39,404 nt of DNA from the NCBI GenBank assembly GCA_003167015.1, contig PMUF01000380.1, positions 2,177 through 41,580 of the forward strand, written 5' to 3'. This stretch comes from Chitinophagaceae bacterium. Its GTDB lineage: Bacteria > Bacteroidota > Bacteroidia > Chitinophagales > Chitinophagaceae. The notes beneath the pieces were generated by a model. The model was not told the DNA's origin. It saw nothing but the letters and a program-made list of their open reading frames with translations, and did no database searches. Positions 1-9,319 of this stretch are shown in pieces. Each line of letters opens with the position of its first letter. The first letter of the stretch is position 1. The position numbers and the translations under genes were made by a program.

Positions 1-1
1 C

Positions 2-703
2 GGCTTACTCGGCCATAGCGAAGGCGGCATGATAGCGCCCATCGTCGCCGATGAAAGAAAAGAAGTGAAGTTCCTGGTACTCCTTGCAGGTCCCGGGATC
101 CCGAACAAAGACCTTTTGCAGCAGCAGTATGAAGCGATCGCCGTTTCAAATGGCCAGACCCTCGCGGTAGCCAGGGCAAACAGCGGGTTCCTGCGTATTG
201 TCTTTGAAGAGATCAATAAAAATCAAGACACTGCTACCACTTTCAAGAATATCAGGACGAGGGTCGATGCCTGGGCCAAAACCCTGGATACGGCTACATT
301 GGCAAAGATCAGAAGCAGGCTTACCGGCTCTGTAGACGACCAGATAAGGCAGAATATGGCTGCCATGACCACCAAATGGTTCCGCTACTTCATCAGCTTT
401 GACCCCCAGCCCTATCTGCAGAAGCTGCATTGCAAGGTACTGGCCTTAAATGGCAGCAAAGACGTGCAGGTAATTGCCTCATCCAACCTGGCAGGTATCA
501 GGGCTTCTTTACAAAAAAGCCACTCCCCGGAGTACGATGTGATCGAGCTGCCCGGGTTAAACCATCTTTTCCAAACCTGTATCAAGTGCAGCCCCTCCGA
601 ATACGGAGACCTGGAAGAAACCTTTTCACCAACGGCGCTTGAGATAATGGACGACTGGCTTTTGAAAAATGTCCCTACCTCCAACCCCCGCCCAACGCCT
701 TGA
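2..703 (+). CDS. alpha/beta hydrolase, C-terminal part (5' end outside window)
   Basis: The frame is open from base 2 and reads GLLGHSEGGMIAPIVA, a nucleophile-elbow G-H-S-E-G motif. Late Asp (NGSKDVQV) and His (LPGLNHLFQ) regions fit the fold. Confidence 0.85.
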   Translation, partial: GLLGHSEGGMIAPIVADERKEVKFLVLLAGPGIPNKDLLQQQYEAIAVSNGQTLAVARANSGFLRIVFEEINKNQDTATTFKNIRTRVDAWAKTLDTATLAKIRSRLTGSVDDQIRQNMAAMTTKWFRYFISFDPQPYLQKLHCKVLALNGSKDVQVIASSNLAGIRASLQKSHSPEYDVIELPGLNHLFQTCIKCSPSEYGDLEETFSPTALEIMDDWLLKNVPTSNPRPTP

Positions 704-708
704 TCTAT

Positions 709-1236
709 TTACCTGATGGCATAAATTCGAAAGGCGACTTTGCCGGCAGCAGGAAAACTACCTACGCCTATTGCAACAGTATGATTGAGCCAGGCATACG
801 TAGGAGAGCCTGTTTCAAATGATACACTTGTTCTGAAATAATAGTCGGAAGGGGAAAGTTCACCTCCTTTACCGGAGCCTATCAAAGCCGCGGTTTTTGC
901 ACTCGCATAACTATATCCGGAGTATGTAAGGTATATAAGAGCACCATCAGCTGTTTCAATAGTGACACGACTGTCTACTTTAAAGGTTGTGGAATCAATG
1001 ATAAGCCCCCAATCTCCGCTACCTTCTAATATTTTACCGTTTATTTTATCGCCTTTTACAAAGCCCTTCTTGAACGGGGAAATTAGCCGGGTTCCCTTCA
1101 ATACAGGGCCAACTACCTGTGGTGGATTGAGATCGATCTCCAAACCAAATAAAAATTCAGATTTCAATTCCTGTGCAAATATCTCCTGATAAAAAAACAG
1201 GGAACAAATAAATACGGAGAAGATAAATTTTTTCAT
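709..1236 (-). CDS. secreted DUF3237-like protein
   Basis: Likely start at internal Met (MKKFIFSVFICSLFFYQEIFAQ signal peptide). Motifs G-DW-IIDSTTFKVDSRVTIETADGALIYLTYSG and YFRTSVSFETGSPTYAWLN resemble DUF3237/UPF0311. Confidence 0.7.
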   Translation of the reverse strand: MKKFIFSVFICSLFFYQEIFAQELKSEFLFGLEIDLNPPQVVGPVLKGTRLISPFKKGFVKGDKINGKILEGSGDWGLIIDSTTFKVDSRVTIETADGALIYLTYSGYSYASAKTAALIGSGKGGELSPSDYYFRTSVSFETGSPTYAWLNHTVAIGVGSFPAAGKVAFRIYAIR

Positions 1237-1317
1237 ACTGTGTTTATCTTTTGGACGATTGGGCGATCCAAAACGGTCGGGATTTTTTTTGGCCAAATCA
1301 GCCCGCTATAAAGTCCA

Positions 1318-2367
1318 CTAGACAGCCGGTTTCGGTTGATCCTGACTTCCGCGAATGAATTCCCTGTAGGTCATTCTCGCCGTAGGTTTGGGACAACCTT
1401 TGATGATATATTCGGCGATGATAAAATGAAACGTCTGGAAAAAAAGGGCGATCACGATAAAGCTGGTTCCCGCGAGCAATAGGAAAGGAATGACTTTTAC
1501 AAAGACTATTTTCGAATGACTGGCATAGCGAAAAGCAGCAACGGTGAGGGCGGCCAGCGGGAAGCTTACCGACCAAAAGGACACTGAAAACTGGAACTTT
1601 AGCATGCAAAAAAAAATCTTCCTTCCAAACACAGCGGCCATGAATAGCGCACCATAAAAGAGAAAGGCGGCAATCATGTCTGCTCTGCCGCCGGTCATTA
1701 TATCATAGATGGAATAGGTCATGGAGAAGGGGACTGAAAGTAAGAGCAGGGTTGGATACATCGGCGCAGCCAACTCGGCCTGAAACAGCAGACGTGTAAA
1801 GATAACCACGATCAATATAGCGGTAAACAGCAAGGCGGTGACAAAAAAGAATAAGCAAACCTCCCGGATATCCGGAGAAGTATAACGAAGTCCTGTAAGC
1901 GGCACGTCCAGGATACCCATGAGCGGCACAAGCCATACCGGCAGCGCATTTTGTGGATTCTGGGGATGACCAAACCACCGGCTGAGCACAATCCATGCAA
2001 AGACCGACATGGATACCGTTCCTATAACCCAGATGACAAAACCCAACTGCTCATCGTAGTTGAATAAAAACCCGGAGATGATCAACAGCGAAATAAAAAA
2101 GACCCCAAAGAGGTTGATAGCAATGGGATCGGCAAAGTCGTGTTTAACGATCTGCGGATAGTGCCACCACTTCAGCGCGTAAATAATGCTGACAATAACA
2201 AATATCGCCGTGGAGGTCATTCCAAGTACCCCTTTTAGCTGCAAGCCGATCCGCCATCCCGTCAATCCCCAGGCCGCTGAAAGACCGCTGAGGCTACTAA
2301 CGGCCGCATAGAGGGTCAGCGGAAAGAACTCGAGAAAAGTTGGCTTCCTAACCGGTGCTTCGGCCAT
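1318..2367 (-). CDS. SLAC1/TehA-like (TDT family) anion or C4-dicarboxylate transporter
   Basis: 349 aa with about 10 hydrophobic segments; N-terminal FFPLTLYAAVSSLSGLSAAW and the overall layout match SLAC1/TDT proteins. Confidence 0.75.
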   Translation of the reverse strand: MAEAPVRKPTFLEFFPLTLYAAVSSLSGLSAAWGLTGWRIGLQLKGVLGMTSTAIFVIVSIIYALKWWHYPQIVKHDFADPIAINLFGVFFISLLIISGFLFNYDEQLGFVIWVIGTVSMSVFAWIVLSRWFGHPQNPQNALPVWLVPLMGILDVPLTGLRYTSPDIREVCLFFFVTALLFTAILIVVIFTRLLFQAELAAPMYPTLLLLSVPFSMTYSIYDIMTGGRADMIAAFLFYGALFMAAVFGRKIFFCMLKFQFSVSFWSVSFPLAALTVAAFRYASHSKIVFVKVIPFLLLAGTSFIVIALFFQTFHFIIAEYIIKGCPKPTARMTYREFIRGSQDQPKPAV

Positions 2368-2421
2368 ATTTTTGTTTTAGATCGTCTGACAAATATAAAG
2401 GCCCATATCCACAAATAAAAA

Positions 2422-2452
2422 AGCGACCGAAAACATTGGTTTTCAAGTCGCT
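2422..2452 (-). terminator. hairpin downstream of the TonB receptor gene
   Basis: AGCGAC-c-GAAAAC-attg-GTTTTC-aa-GTCGCT, A-rich on its left side (U-tract on the minus-strand transcript). Confidence 0.6.
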
Positions 2453-2471
2453 AAACCTACTAATCATAGGA

Positions 2472-5204
2472 TCAAAACTTATACCTGATAGAAATTTTAA
2501 AGCTTCTCCCGAGTATCGGACGCGCTAAAAAGTAAAATTGATTGGCTTCCTGACTTTGGATCTCGCCCTGGCGTGGATTACCTTCCGTAAGTCCTAAGGA
2601 ATTGGTAAGATTATCGATATATCCAAAAATGGAGATTTCATTGGTAACTCTTACTTGCGCATCTATATCGACTTTCGTATAGGCGGGGAGAACCTGGGAG
2701 TTCGCAACATCTGTATAGCGTTTTCCTTCATATTCTATGGCAGATTGCAGGCGAAGACGGTTGCGAAAAAGATTGAATCCCGGAACAGCTCTGATAGAAG
2801 TATGCGGCACTCTGATCAGCTGATTACCATTGTAATTATTTTTTTCCGTTAGAGTACCTCCGGAAACAGCATCTACAACATATCCCTCATATACTCCATG
2901 CTGATATGTTGCTGTCGCTGAAACATCAAACCATTTCACCGGATAGATGCTGCCCTCGAGTTCAAGACCAAATGTCTTTGTATTGGCATTCGCGTTTTCT
3001 GAAGTGAATCCGTTTAAGGTGCTAACTTCATTTGTAAAACCAACGTTATTGTACTTTGTCCAGAACCCTGTACCATAAAAAGCGAATAGCGAGCGGGCGT
3101 ATTTGTATCCGATTTCACCAAGCTCCATTGTTTGGGTAACAGCTGTTGCATTAACATTGGTATAGTAAGTGCCAAATCCGGGAATACGTGCTGCAGAAGT
3201 ATATCTGCCGAACAGACCCATATCGCTTGACAGTTGATAATCTGCTCCCAATGTCCAGGTAGTGTAATCAAAATGATGGCTATAGCCTTGCCATAATCCG
3301 CTTCCGGTTTCTATTTGGGATGTCGCATAAGTACCTAAGTTCACAGTTGTCGATTGTTCTACAACGCCATTCGTTTCCGCATATTCCCAACGCACTCCGC
3401 CATCCAGACGAAAAGCATGTGTTACCTGCCATTCGTCACTGACATAAAGTGCATTAGTTGTCTGTTCCCCATTGGCATCCGCCCACTCATATCCATATTG
3501 GGAGACTCCATTACTGGAAAACGTATGTACTACATTTCCATTGCCATCCAAGCCTACGATATTCAACAATCTCGAATTATTTTGAACGTCCAGGTATACC
3601 TTTGAAGAATATCTGCTGAAGTTTTGATTGAAGTGAGCGTAATAGTATCCAAAGTTAAAATCGTGTTTGGAAGACCCTGTAAAAAAAACATGCGAAAGGT
3701 GAAGATCATTCATGACTTCCGTCTGGGGCATCGTAATGCCTCTTAATCCACCTTGAATAACAAGACCATTGCCGTTTTGATTGGCAGAGTTGAAGGCTGT
3801 GCCTGTGGTTGCATATTGGAACCCCAATTGCTGTGCACCCGGGGCTTGTGACAAGAGACTCGACTGAGCTTTATAAAACGAATCGGCCGTTAATAAATTT
3901 AACGCATACACCCCATTGCGTTGGGCTTGTGTATTATCGAAACGAAGCGAATTCTTTAATATCCAATCATTGGAAAGTTCCGTCTGAAATTTAATGGTTA
4001 CCTGGCTTCTGTTTACGGACGTTCCAACCGTATTATCATAATGGTAAAGACTGCTGTCACCTTGAACCATGTTCATTCTTTCCGTTTCGGGGCCGGCAAT
4101 GGCGCCGTAATGACCATTAAAACCCGGCACTGCCACTATTTTCCCTTTGCTGTTATAGGTCATAGGCAGATCCGTATAAAACACTACGTCATCATCCAAT
4201 TGCTTATAGTCAATACTAAGAGATGATTTGTCCCAGCTCTTACCAAGGGTAGCTCTGATTTGGCCGCCATGATTACCGGTGTAACCAGGGTTACGCACCC
4301 CTGACTCTGTACGATAAAACCCCCCGGTAGCAAATTTCCAACCATCACCGACAGGCGCCCCTATCCAAAAATCTTCTCTGTTAAGCTGGTCGCCTCCCAT
4401 GGTCAGCTTAAAAATACCCTCCGTCTTATCGCCAACGGCCCGGGGAATATAGTTTACTGCTCCTGCCGGCGCATTTGAATAAAAAACGGAAGATGGACCA
4501 CCCCTTACAACTTCAATAGATTGAATGGTCTCGTCGAAACGAAATGCCTGGTCTGCATTCAGATAGCCTAAGGCCGGGTCATGTTGTACCGGAATGCCGT
4601 CTTCCAGCAACTGAATGGATCCGAAACCATCCACGGGAACACCCCTTGCCCTTACATTGCCACTCGCCTCACCTCCGGACGCTTCAACCCAGAAACCCGG
4701 TACTGATTTTAAAGACTCGGTAACACTTGTCGGCCCCTGTAAGCTCAGCGCATTGTAACCGATACTGGTAACTGAATAGCTTGTTTGAAGTTTGGTCCGG
4801 TTCAGCGCACCGGCACGCCCGGTAACGATAATTTCGTTTAAACCATTCTCTACCGCTTTCAATTTGATCAATAAAGATATGTCGGCATCGGTTTTTATAT
4901 TATAGCCGGATAATGTTTGAGTTTGAAAACCCACATGTGAAACAATAAAGGAATAAGGACCTCCTGCTGGCAAATTGTGATAAGTGAAAATACCTAGTGA
5001 ATCTGTTTGCGTATTAGTGGTTGTGCCGGTACCCTGGTTTTTGGCAGAAACAGAGGCGTAGGCAACCGGCTGTCCGTTCTCGTCATTTACCTGTCCCTTT
5101 ATTTCATTTACGTTTTGCGCATTGGCAATCAACTGAATATGACAAAGGACTGCCGATAATAGAATAAAGAGAAGCTGTCGGATTTTGGTAATTGATCTGA
5201 TCAT
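2472..5204 (-). CDS. TonB-dependent receptor with N-terminal carboxypeptidase-regulatory-like domain (FecA/siderophore-receptor-like)
   Basis: 910 aa; signal peptide; CarboxypepD_reg-like NEIKGQVNDENGQPVAYASV; plug ELNEIIVTGRAG...IEVVRGGPSSVFYSNAPAGAVNYIPR; C-terminal beta-strand ending in F. Confidence 0.92.
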   Translation of the reverse strand: MIRSITKIRQLLFILLSAVLCHIQLIANAQNVNEIKGQVNDENGQPVAYASVSAKNQGTGTTTNTQTDSLGIFTYHNLPAGGPYSFIVSHVGFQTQTLSGYNIKTDADISLLIKLKAVENGLNEIIVTGRAGALNRTKLQTSYSVTSIGYNALSLQGPTSVTESLKSVPGFWVEASGGEASGNVRARGVPVDGFGSIQLLEDGIPVQHDPALGYLNADQAFRFDETIQSIEVVRGGPSSVFYSNAPAGAVNYIPRAVGDKTEGIFKLTMGGDQLNREDFWIGAPVGDGWKFATGGFYRTESGVRNPGYTGNHGGQIRATLGKSWDKSSLSIDYKQLDDDVVFYTDLPMTYNSKGKIVAVPGFNGHYGAIAGPETERMNMVQGDSSLYHYDNTVGTSVNRSQVTIKFQTELSNDWILKNSLRFDNTQAQRNGVYALNLLTADSFYKAQSSLLSQAPGAQQLGFQYATTGTAFNSANQNGNGLVIQGGLRGITMPQTEVMNDLHLSHVFFTGSSKHDFNFGYYYAHFNQNFSRYSSKVYLDVQNNSRLLNIVGLDGNGNVVHTFSSNGVSQYGYEWADANGEQTTNALYVSDEWQVTHAFRLDGGVRWEYAETNGVVEQSTTVNLGTYATSQIETGSGLWQGYSHHFDYTTWTLGADYQLSSDMGLFGRYTSAARIPGFGTYYTNVNATAVTQTMELGEIGYKYARSLFAFYGTGFWTKYNNVGFTNEVSTLNGFTSENANANTKTFGLELEGSIYPVKWFDVSATATYQHGVYEGYVVDAVSGGTLTEKNNYNGNQLIRVPHTSIRAVPGFNLFRNRLRLQSAIEYEGKRYTDVANSQVLPAYTKVDIDAQVRVTNEISIFGYIDNLTNSLGLTEGNPRQGEIQSQEANQFYFLARPILGRSFKISIRYKF

Positions 5205-5288
5205 AGAAGAAACTTAGTCTTGGTGATAAAGATTTTATTTCTTTATTATACGCATGACTTGCCCCATCCCCTTACTGTTAATATTAAC

Positions 5289-6284
5289 TTAATAAGGGTT
5301 GTTCCCTATGACAAAACGATCACCTTGTTGATGTAAACTGAAATTATTGAGCAGCGCAATGCTTTTGAGTATATGGGCAAGCGAATCTTTTTTATCTATT
5401 TTTCCAATAAACGTCCGATTGCCTAGTTCTGCTTTATTATAGATGATTTTTGTATTATAAATAACCTGCAATTGGTCGAATACTACGTCAAAAGGGTAGT
5501 TGTCGAATACATAGCAATCATCTTTATCTTTTTCAAGATGTAATATCCGAGCTGATAGTGAATCGGTCTTCTTAAATATAAAAACATCTCCTGGAGCAAG
5601 GTAATATTCATTTTTATTGATCGAGGCAGAGGAATCAGCAATTTTTACCATTACCCTTCCTTCTTGTAAAATTACTTTGGTAGCATTATTAGCTTCGTAG
5701 GATTTTACCGTGAAACGAGTACCTAAAACAGTAATTATTACAGAATTACTACGTACGGAAAAGGGCTTGGCGATATCTTTGGCTATGTTAAAATCGGCTT
5801 CGCCATTTAATACTATATCTCTTTTTGCAGCATTAAAGTCTTCGGGATGAGACATCGTACTGTTAGGCGACAGTTCTACTGTGGAACCATCACTTAGCGT
5901 AAGCGTCATTTTTTGACGAGTATTATTGAAAATGTTTTTTGTTCTTGCAACAGTGGCGGAACTGATTGTACTTGTCTTTTGGTTTCTAAAAATATAAAAC
6001 CAGGACAGGCCTATAACCAATAAAGCCGATGCCGCCACTGCCATCCATCTGAAATGAGGATAATGTACTTTACGAGGACTGGTATTTTTATTTATGCTAT
6101 TCCATAATTTGCCGGATAGATCGGGCGATAAAACATGAGAGGGTTGAAAGTCCTCCCATTCCTTCGCTCCGATATATTCTTTCAGTTTAGCCGGGTTTTC
6201 ATTGAGCCAGGCGTGCACGATAGCAGCATCCCGGGCGTCGCATTTGCCTTCGAAAAATTTTAGTATGAGATCTTCTGTTATCAA
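5289..6284 (-). CDS. FecR-family anti-sigma factor
   Basis: 331 aa; N-terminal cytoplasmic domain, one TM helix (WMAVAASALLVIGLSWFYIF), LSDGSTVELSPNSTM FecR domain, C-terminal secretin/TonB short-N-like domain. Confidence 0.9.
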   Translation of the reverse strand: MITEDLILKFFEGKCDARDAAIVHAWLNENPAKLKEYIGAKEWEDFQPSHVLSPDLSGKLWNSINKNTSPRKVHYPHFRWMAVAASALLVIGLSWFYIFRNQKTSTISSATVARTKNIFNNTRQKMTLTLSDGSTVELSPNSTMSHPEDFNAAKRDIVLNGEADFNIAKDIAKPFSVRSNSVIITVLGTRFTVKSYEANNATKVILQEGRVMVKIADSSASINKNEYYLAPGDVFIFKKTDSLSARILHLEKDKDDCYVFDNYPFDVVFDQLQVIYNTKIIYNKAELGNRTFIGKIDKKDSLAHILKSIALLNNFSLHQQGDRFVIGNNPY

Positions 6285-6802
6285 ATTATATGCTTTTTTA
6301 TTTGCTTCAGCGCCTTGTAAATATGCGCTTCTACCGTTTTGGAAGAAACAGACAAGGTTTCAGCAATTTCTCTGTATGACATACCTTGCTCGCGGCTCAT
6401 CTCAAATACCTGCTTTCTTACAGGGGGCAAATCATTAACGGCTTCCGATATTCTCTTTTGTAATTCGGCCCCGCGCATTTTTTCATTTGTACTGTCAATC
6501 CCTTTTTCAATATTTATCACGTCAAGTCCAGCAGTTACCGCCTCTTTATTATTATACTTTCGCAAGAAATCAATAAGTATTGTAGTGGCCATCCTGAACA
6601 ACTGTGTGGAAATAGTGTATTCTTCCTGCAAGGTTTGGCGGCATTGCCAAAGTTTAGTAAATGCCATCTGTACTACTTCCTCTGCTATATATTCTGATTT
6701 TGTTTTGTATAAAATGAAGAGATAAAGTTTTTGATGGTATTGATCAAATACTTTTCTGAAGCAAGATTCGTCGCCATCCTTTAATTCCTTAATGCTATGC
6801 AA
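6281..6802 (-). CDS. RNA polymerase ECF sigma factor (FecI/RpoE-like)
   Basis: 173 aa; sigma-70 region 2 (FRKVFDQYHQKLYLFILYKTKSEYIAEEVVQMAFTKLWQ) and region 4 (LPPVRKQVFEMSREQGMSYREIAETLSVSSKTVEAHIYKALKQIK). Overlaps the FecR start by 4 bp. Confidence 0.93.
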   Translation of the reverse strand: MHSIKELKDGDESCFRKVFDQYHQKLYLFILYKTKSEYIAEEVVQMAFTKLWQCRQTLQEEYTISTQLFRMATTILIDFLRKYNNKEAVTAGLDVINIEKGIDSTNEKMRGAELQKRISEAVNDLPPVRKQVFEMSREQGMSYREIAETLSVSSKTVEAHIYKALKQIKKHII

Positions 6803-6939
6803 CTTTATTAAATTTAATCAAGTTGATATAAATATATAAAATTATTCTAATCTGCGGCGAATGTATATAAATAACGATCTATCAATTACAACATTAATGA
6901 AAAATAAGTATTTAATAATATTGGTGACATTCACACCAC

Positions 6940-9171
6940 CTACTGCTTCTTCAAATCATCATTGGTAATAGCCTTCTTCTCATGCTGCTCCCTTTCCACC
7001 TTCAGCTTTCCGAAGGTAAAGCTCATGTAAATACGTAGACTAAGCGTATGGTTCAGATTCGTGGTTGATTGGGACAGTAAGGCCGACTTCACGTCAGTGG
7101 TGACCGATATTCCGCGGGAGAGAAAATTTTCTGCCCCGACGCCGATGGTCCCCCTCTTTTTCGGTAGTTCCCGCTTCAGGGTAAGACTATAATAAGGGAA
7201 GCCGGTTTGGTATCCCTGCAATAGGACCTGGCTGCCCCGGTAATAGCTGTATAAATAGAGCGACCATCCTTTTGAAAACGTATAGCCCCCCGACAGTCTG
7301 GCGCTGACAATCCAGCCCGCATGGCGACCGGCCACAGCACCCACGCCCGTCAACAGCCCATTATTTTCCAATTCGGTGTAATACAGGTCAGCGCCACCAC
7401 TGAGCGACAGTTTTTGACCGACTTCAAGATTGGCAAAGACATTCAGACCGCCGGTGGATTCTTTTCCGATATTCGCATAGGTCCTCTCAATGGTATCTCC
7501 ACCGCCAACGGGCAGACTCACGCTTTCAATTGCGTGCGTCGTATGCCGAAAAAAGCCGGAAAAGCCAATCGACATATCCTTGATCGTCGTATTATAGCTC
7601 AGCTCGACATTATCCGAATATTCTGGCCCCAGGGCCGGATTACCGGTCGCTACGCTCCCCGGATCGGAGGCGATCACATTCGGATTGAGGAACTGAATCG
7701 AAGGCCGTTGAATCCGCCTTGTAAAGGATAGTTTTATCAGCTTTCCGTTTTTCAGCCGCCAGCCTGTATTGACGGCAGGAACAAAGACACCATAGGACGG
7801 GATGTTTGGCAAAGTCACGCCCTGGTCCCGCAAACCGGCACTAATAGCTGCATACTCGTACCGGACACCGGCCCGGAAACTAAAAGGAGACCGGGTATTT
7901 AACGTATATTCCAGGTAACCGGCCGTCACATTTTGATGATAGGTGAAGCGATTGGTAAGTTCCGGGGAAGCCTCCACGGTGAAAGGATCGTTTCCGGCAG
8001 CCATTTCATAGTGGTAATTGCTGATCACCTGCCGGATGATATACTTGCCCCCAAACTCCAGCAGTTGATTGGAGTCCAACGGCGTCTGATAATCGGCCTG
8101 CAAGGTAATTTCCTGGTTGGAGCTTCCGTCATCATTCCCCAGCCGGCCGATCAACGAATCATCTGCCGGCGTCTGCTGCGCATTTTTGAATCCACTCGTG
8201 CCACCCGTCCGGCTAAAGAGGGTAAGGAAACTGAATTCCCGCCGTGACCGGGTAAAAGTATGGGTAAAATCAACCGTCGCGTCGACTGTCCCTGACTGTG
8301 TGGATAGTGCCACCTGATTCAAAAGCGTACTATCCGGGACAGACCCGTTGTAAAAATTACTAACCAGGTTATCCTGGTAGTTATGACTATTGAATTGGCT
8401 GTATCGCACGGAGGCATTTAAAAAGTTATTTTTGTCCATATCGTAGTCCCACCCCAAATTATAGTTGTCCGTGAGTTCATTTTTGTGAGTGGCCGCCTGC
8501 TGAACAATCGTCTCCGACCCTGCCGTCTGCACATTGCTATATGTCCCTGTAACGTTATAGGTCGCCCGTCCAAAACCCCCGATGGAAAATGCCATTTTCT
8601 TGTTATTATAGGCCCCATCTATGCCCAGGAAGGAAGCCCTGGTGCCGATGGCCATATCCGGATTCACAAGAATACCACGCAAACGGTCCTGTTTCAACAC
8701 GATGTTGATGATGCCCGCCGATCCATCGGCATCATATTTAACGGATGGCGCGGTGATCACCTCGATCGACTTTATCTGATCGAGTGGAATTTGCTTCAAC
8801 GCATCGGCCAGATTATTCGCCGTGATCGTCGAAGGTCTACCATTGATCAGCACTTTGATATTGGCACTGCCCCGCAGCGTCACATTGCCGTCAATATCCA
8901 CGGAGAGCAGTGGCACCCGCCGCATGGCGTCGGTGGCGTCGCCACCGGTAAGCGACTTATCCCGCTCCACGTTATACACCGTTCGGTCCAGCTTTTCTTC
9001 AATCAAAGCCCGCTTGCCGTCAATAACCACTTCCTTTAGGATGGATATGGTGTCAAATACCAAGGGCGCCCGTTTCAGGGAATCTTTCGCGACCCCCGAA
9101 ACCGTTTGTGCCGATCCGTATAGGACCAAAAGCATAAACAGGCAGCCCATAGTCATCCTTATCATAGCCAT
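6940..9171 (-). CDS. outer-membrane beta-barrel protein / TonB-dependent receptor (OMP_b-brl_3 type)
   Basis: Signal peptide after internal Met; VVIDGKRALIEEKLDRTVYNVERDKSLTGGDATDAMRRVPLLSVDIDGNVTLRGSANIKVLINGRPS is the hallmark plug of this family. Confidence 0.88.
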   Translation of the reverse strand: MAMIRMTMGCLFMLLVLYGSAQTVSGVAKDSLKRAPLVFDTISILKEVVIDGKRALIEEKLDRTVYNVERDKSLTGGDATDAMRRVPLLSVDIDGNVTLRGSANIKVLINGRPSTITANNLADALKQIPLDQIKSIEVITAPSVKYDADGSAGIINIVLKQDRLRGILVNPDMAIGTRASFLGIDGAYNNKKMAFSIGGFGRATYNVTGTYSNVQTAGSETIVQQAATHKNELTDNYNLGWDYDMDKNNFLNASVRYSQFNSHNYQDNLVSNFYNGSVPDSTLLNQVALSTQSGTVDATVDFTHTFTRSRREFSFLTLFSRTGGTSGFKNAQQTPADDSLIGRLGNDDGSSNQEITLQADYQTPLDSNQLLEFGGKYIIRQVISNYHYEMAAGNDPFTVEASPELTNRFTYHQNVTAGYLEYTLNTRSPFSFRAGVRYEYAAISAGLRDQGVTLPNIPSYGVFVPAVNTGWRLKNGKLIKLSFTRRIQRPSIQFLNPNVIASDPGSVATGNPALGPEYSDNVELSYNTTIKDMSIGFSGFFRHTTHAIESVSLPVGGGDTIERTYANIGKESTGGLNVFANLEVGQKLSLSGGADLYYTELENNGLLTGVGAVAGRHAGWIVSARLSGGYTFSKGWSLYLYSYYRGSQVLLQGYQTGFPYYSLTLKRELPKKRGTIGVGAENFLSRGISVTTDVKSALLSQSTTNLNHTLSLRIYMSFTFGKLKVEREQHEKKAITNDDLKKQ

Positions 9172-9232
9172 CTTTCGGAGCAAAATAGCAGAAAAGCCTG
9201 GGCCAAAACAGGCCACCGGATACTTCCACCTG

Positions 9233-9266
9233 AATATTTGACGGATCGGGAGGAATAATTGACAGA
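9233..9266. promoter_or_regulatory. candidate LytTR operator: two 13-bp direct repeats, 21-bp period
   Basis: AATATTTGACGGA (9233-9245) and AATAATTGACAGA (9254-9266), 11/13 identical, in the divergent intergenic region. Confidence 0.4.
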
Positions 9267-9319
9267 AGCAAAGGGGGTGATTCGGCCAAAATCGCCCTTT
9301 GCCGTATCTTACCCTGCGA

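Noticed and set aside
8485-9241. Long plus-strand ORFs (8485-9039, 8822-9241) antisense to the OMP gene
   Set aside because: Low-complexity, Arg/His/Pro-rich shadow translations of a well-supported coding strand; no recognisable domain.
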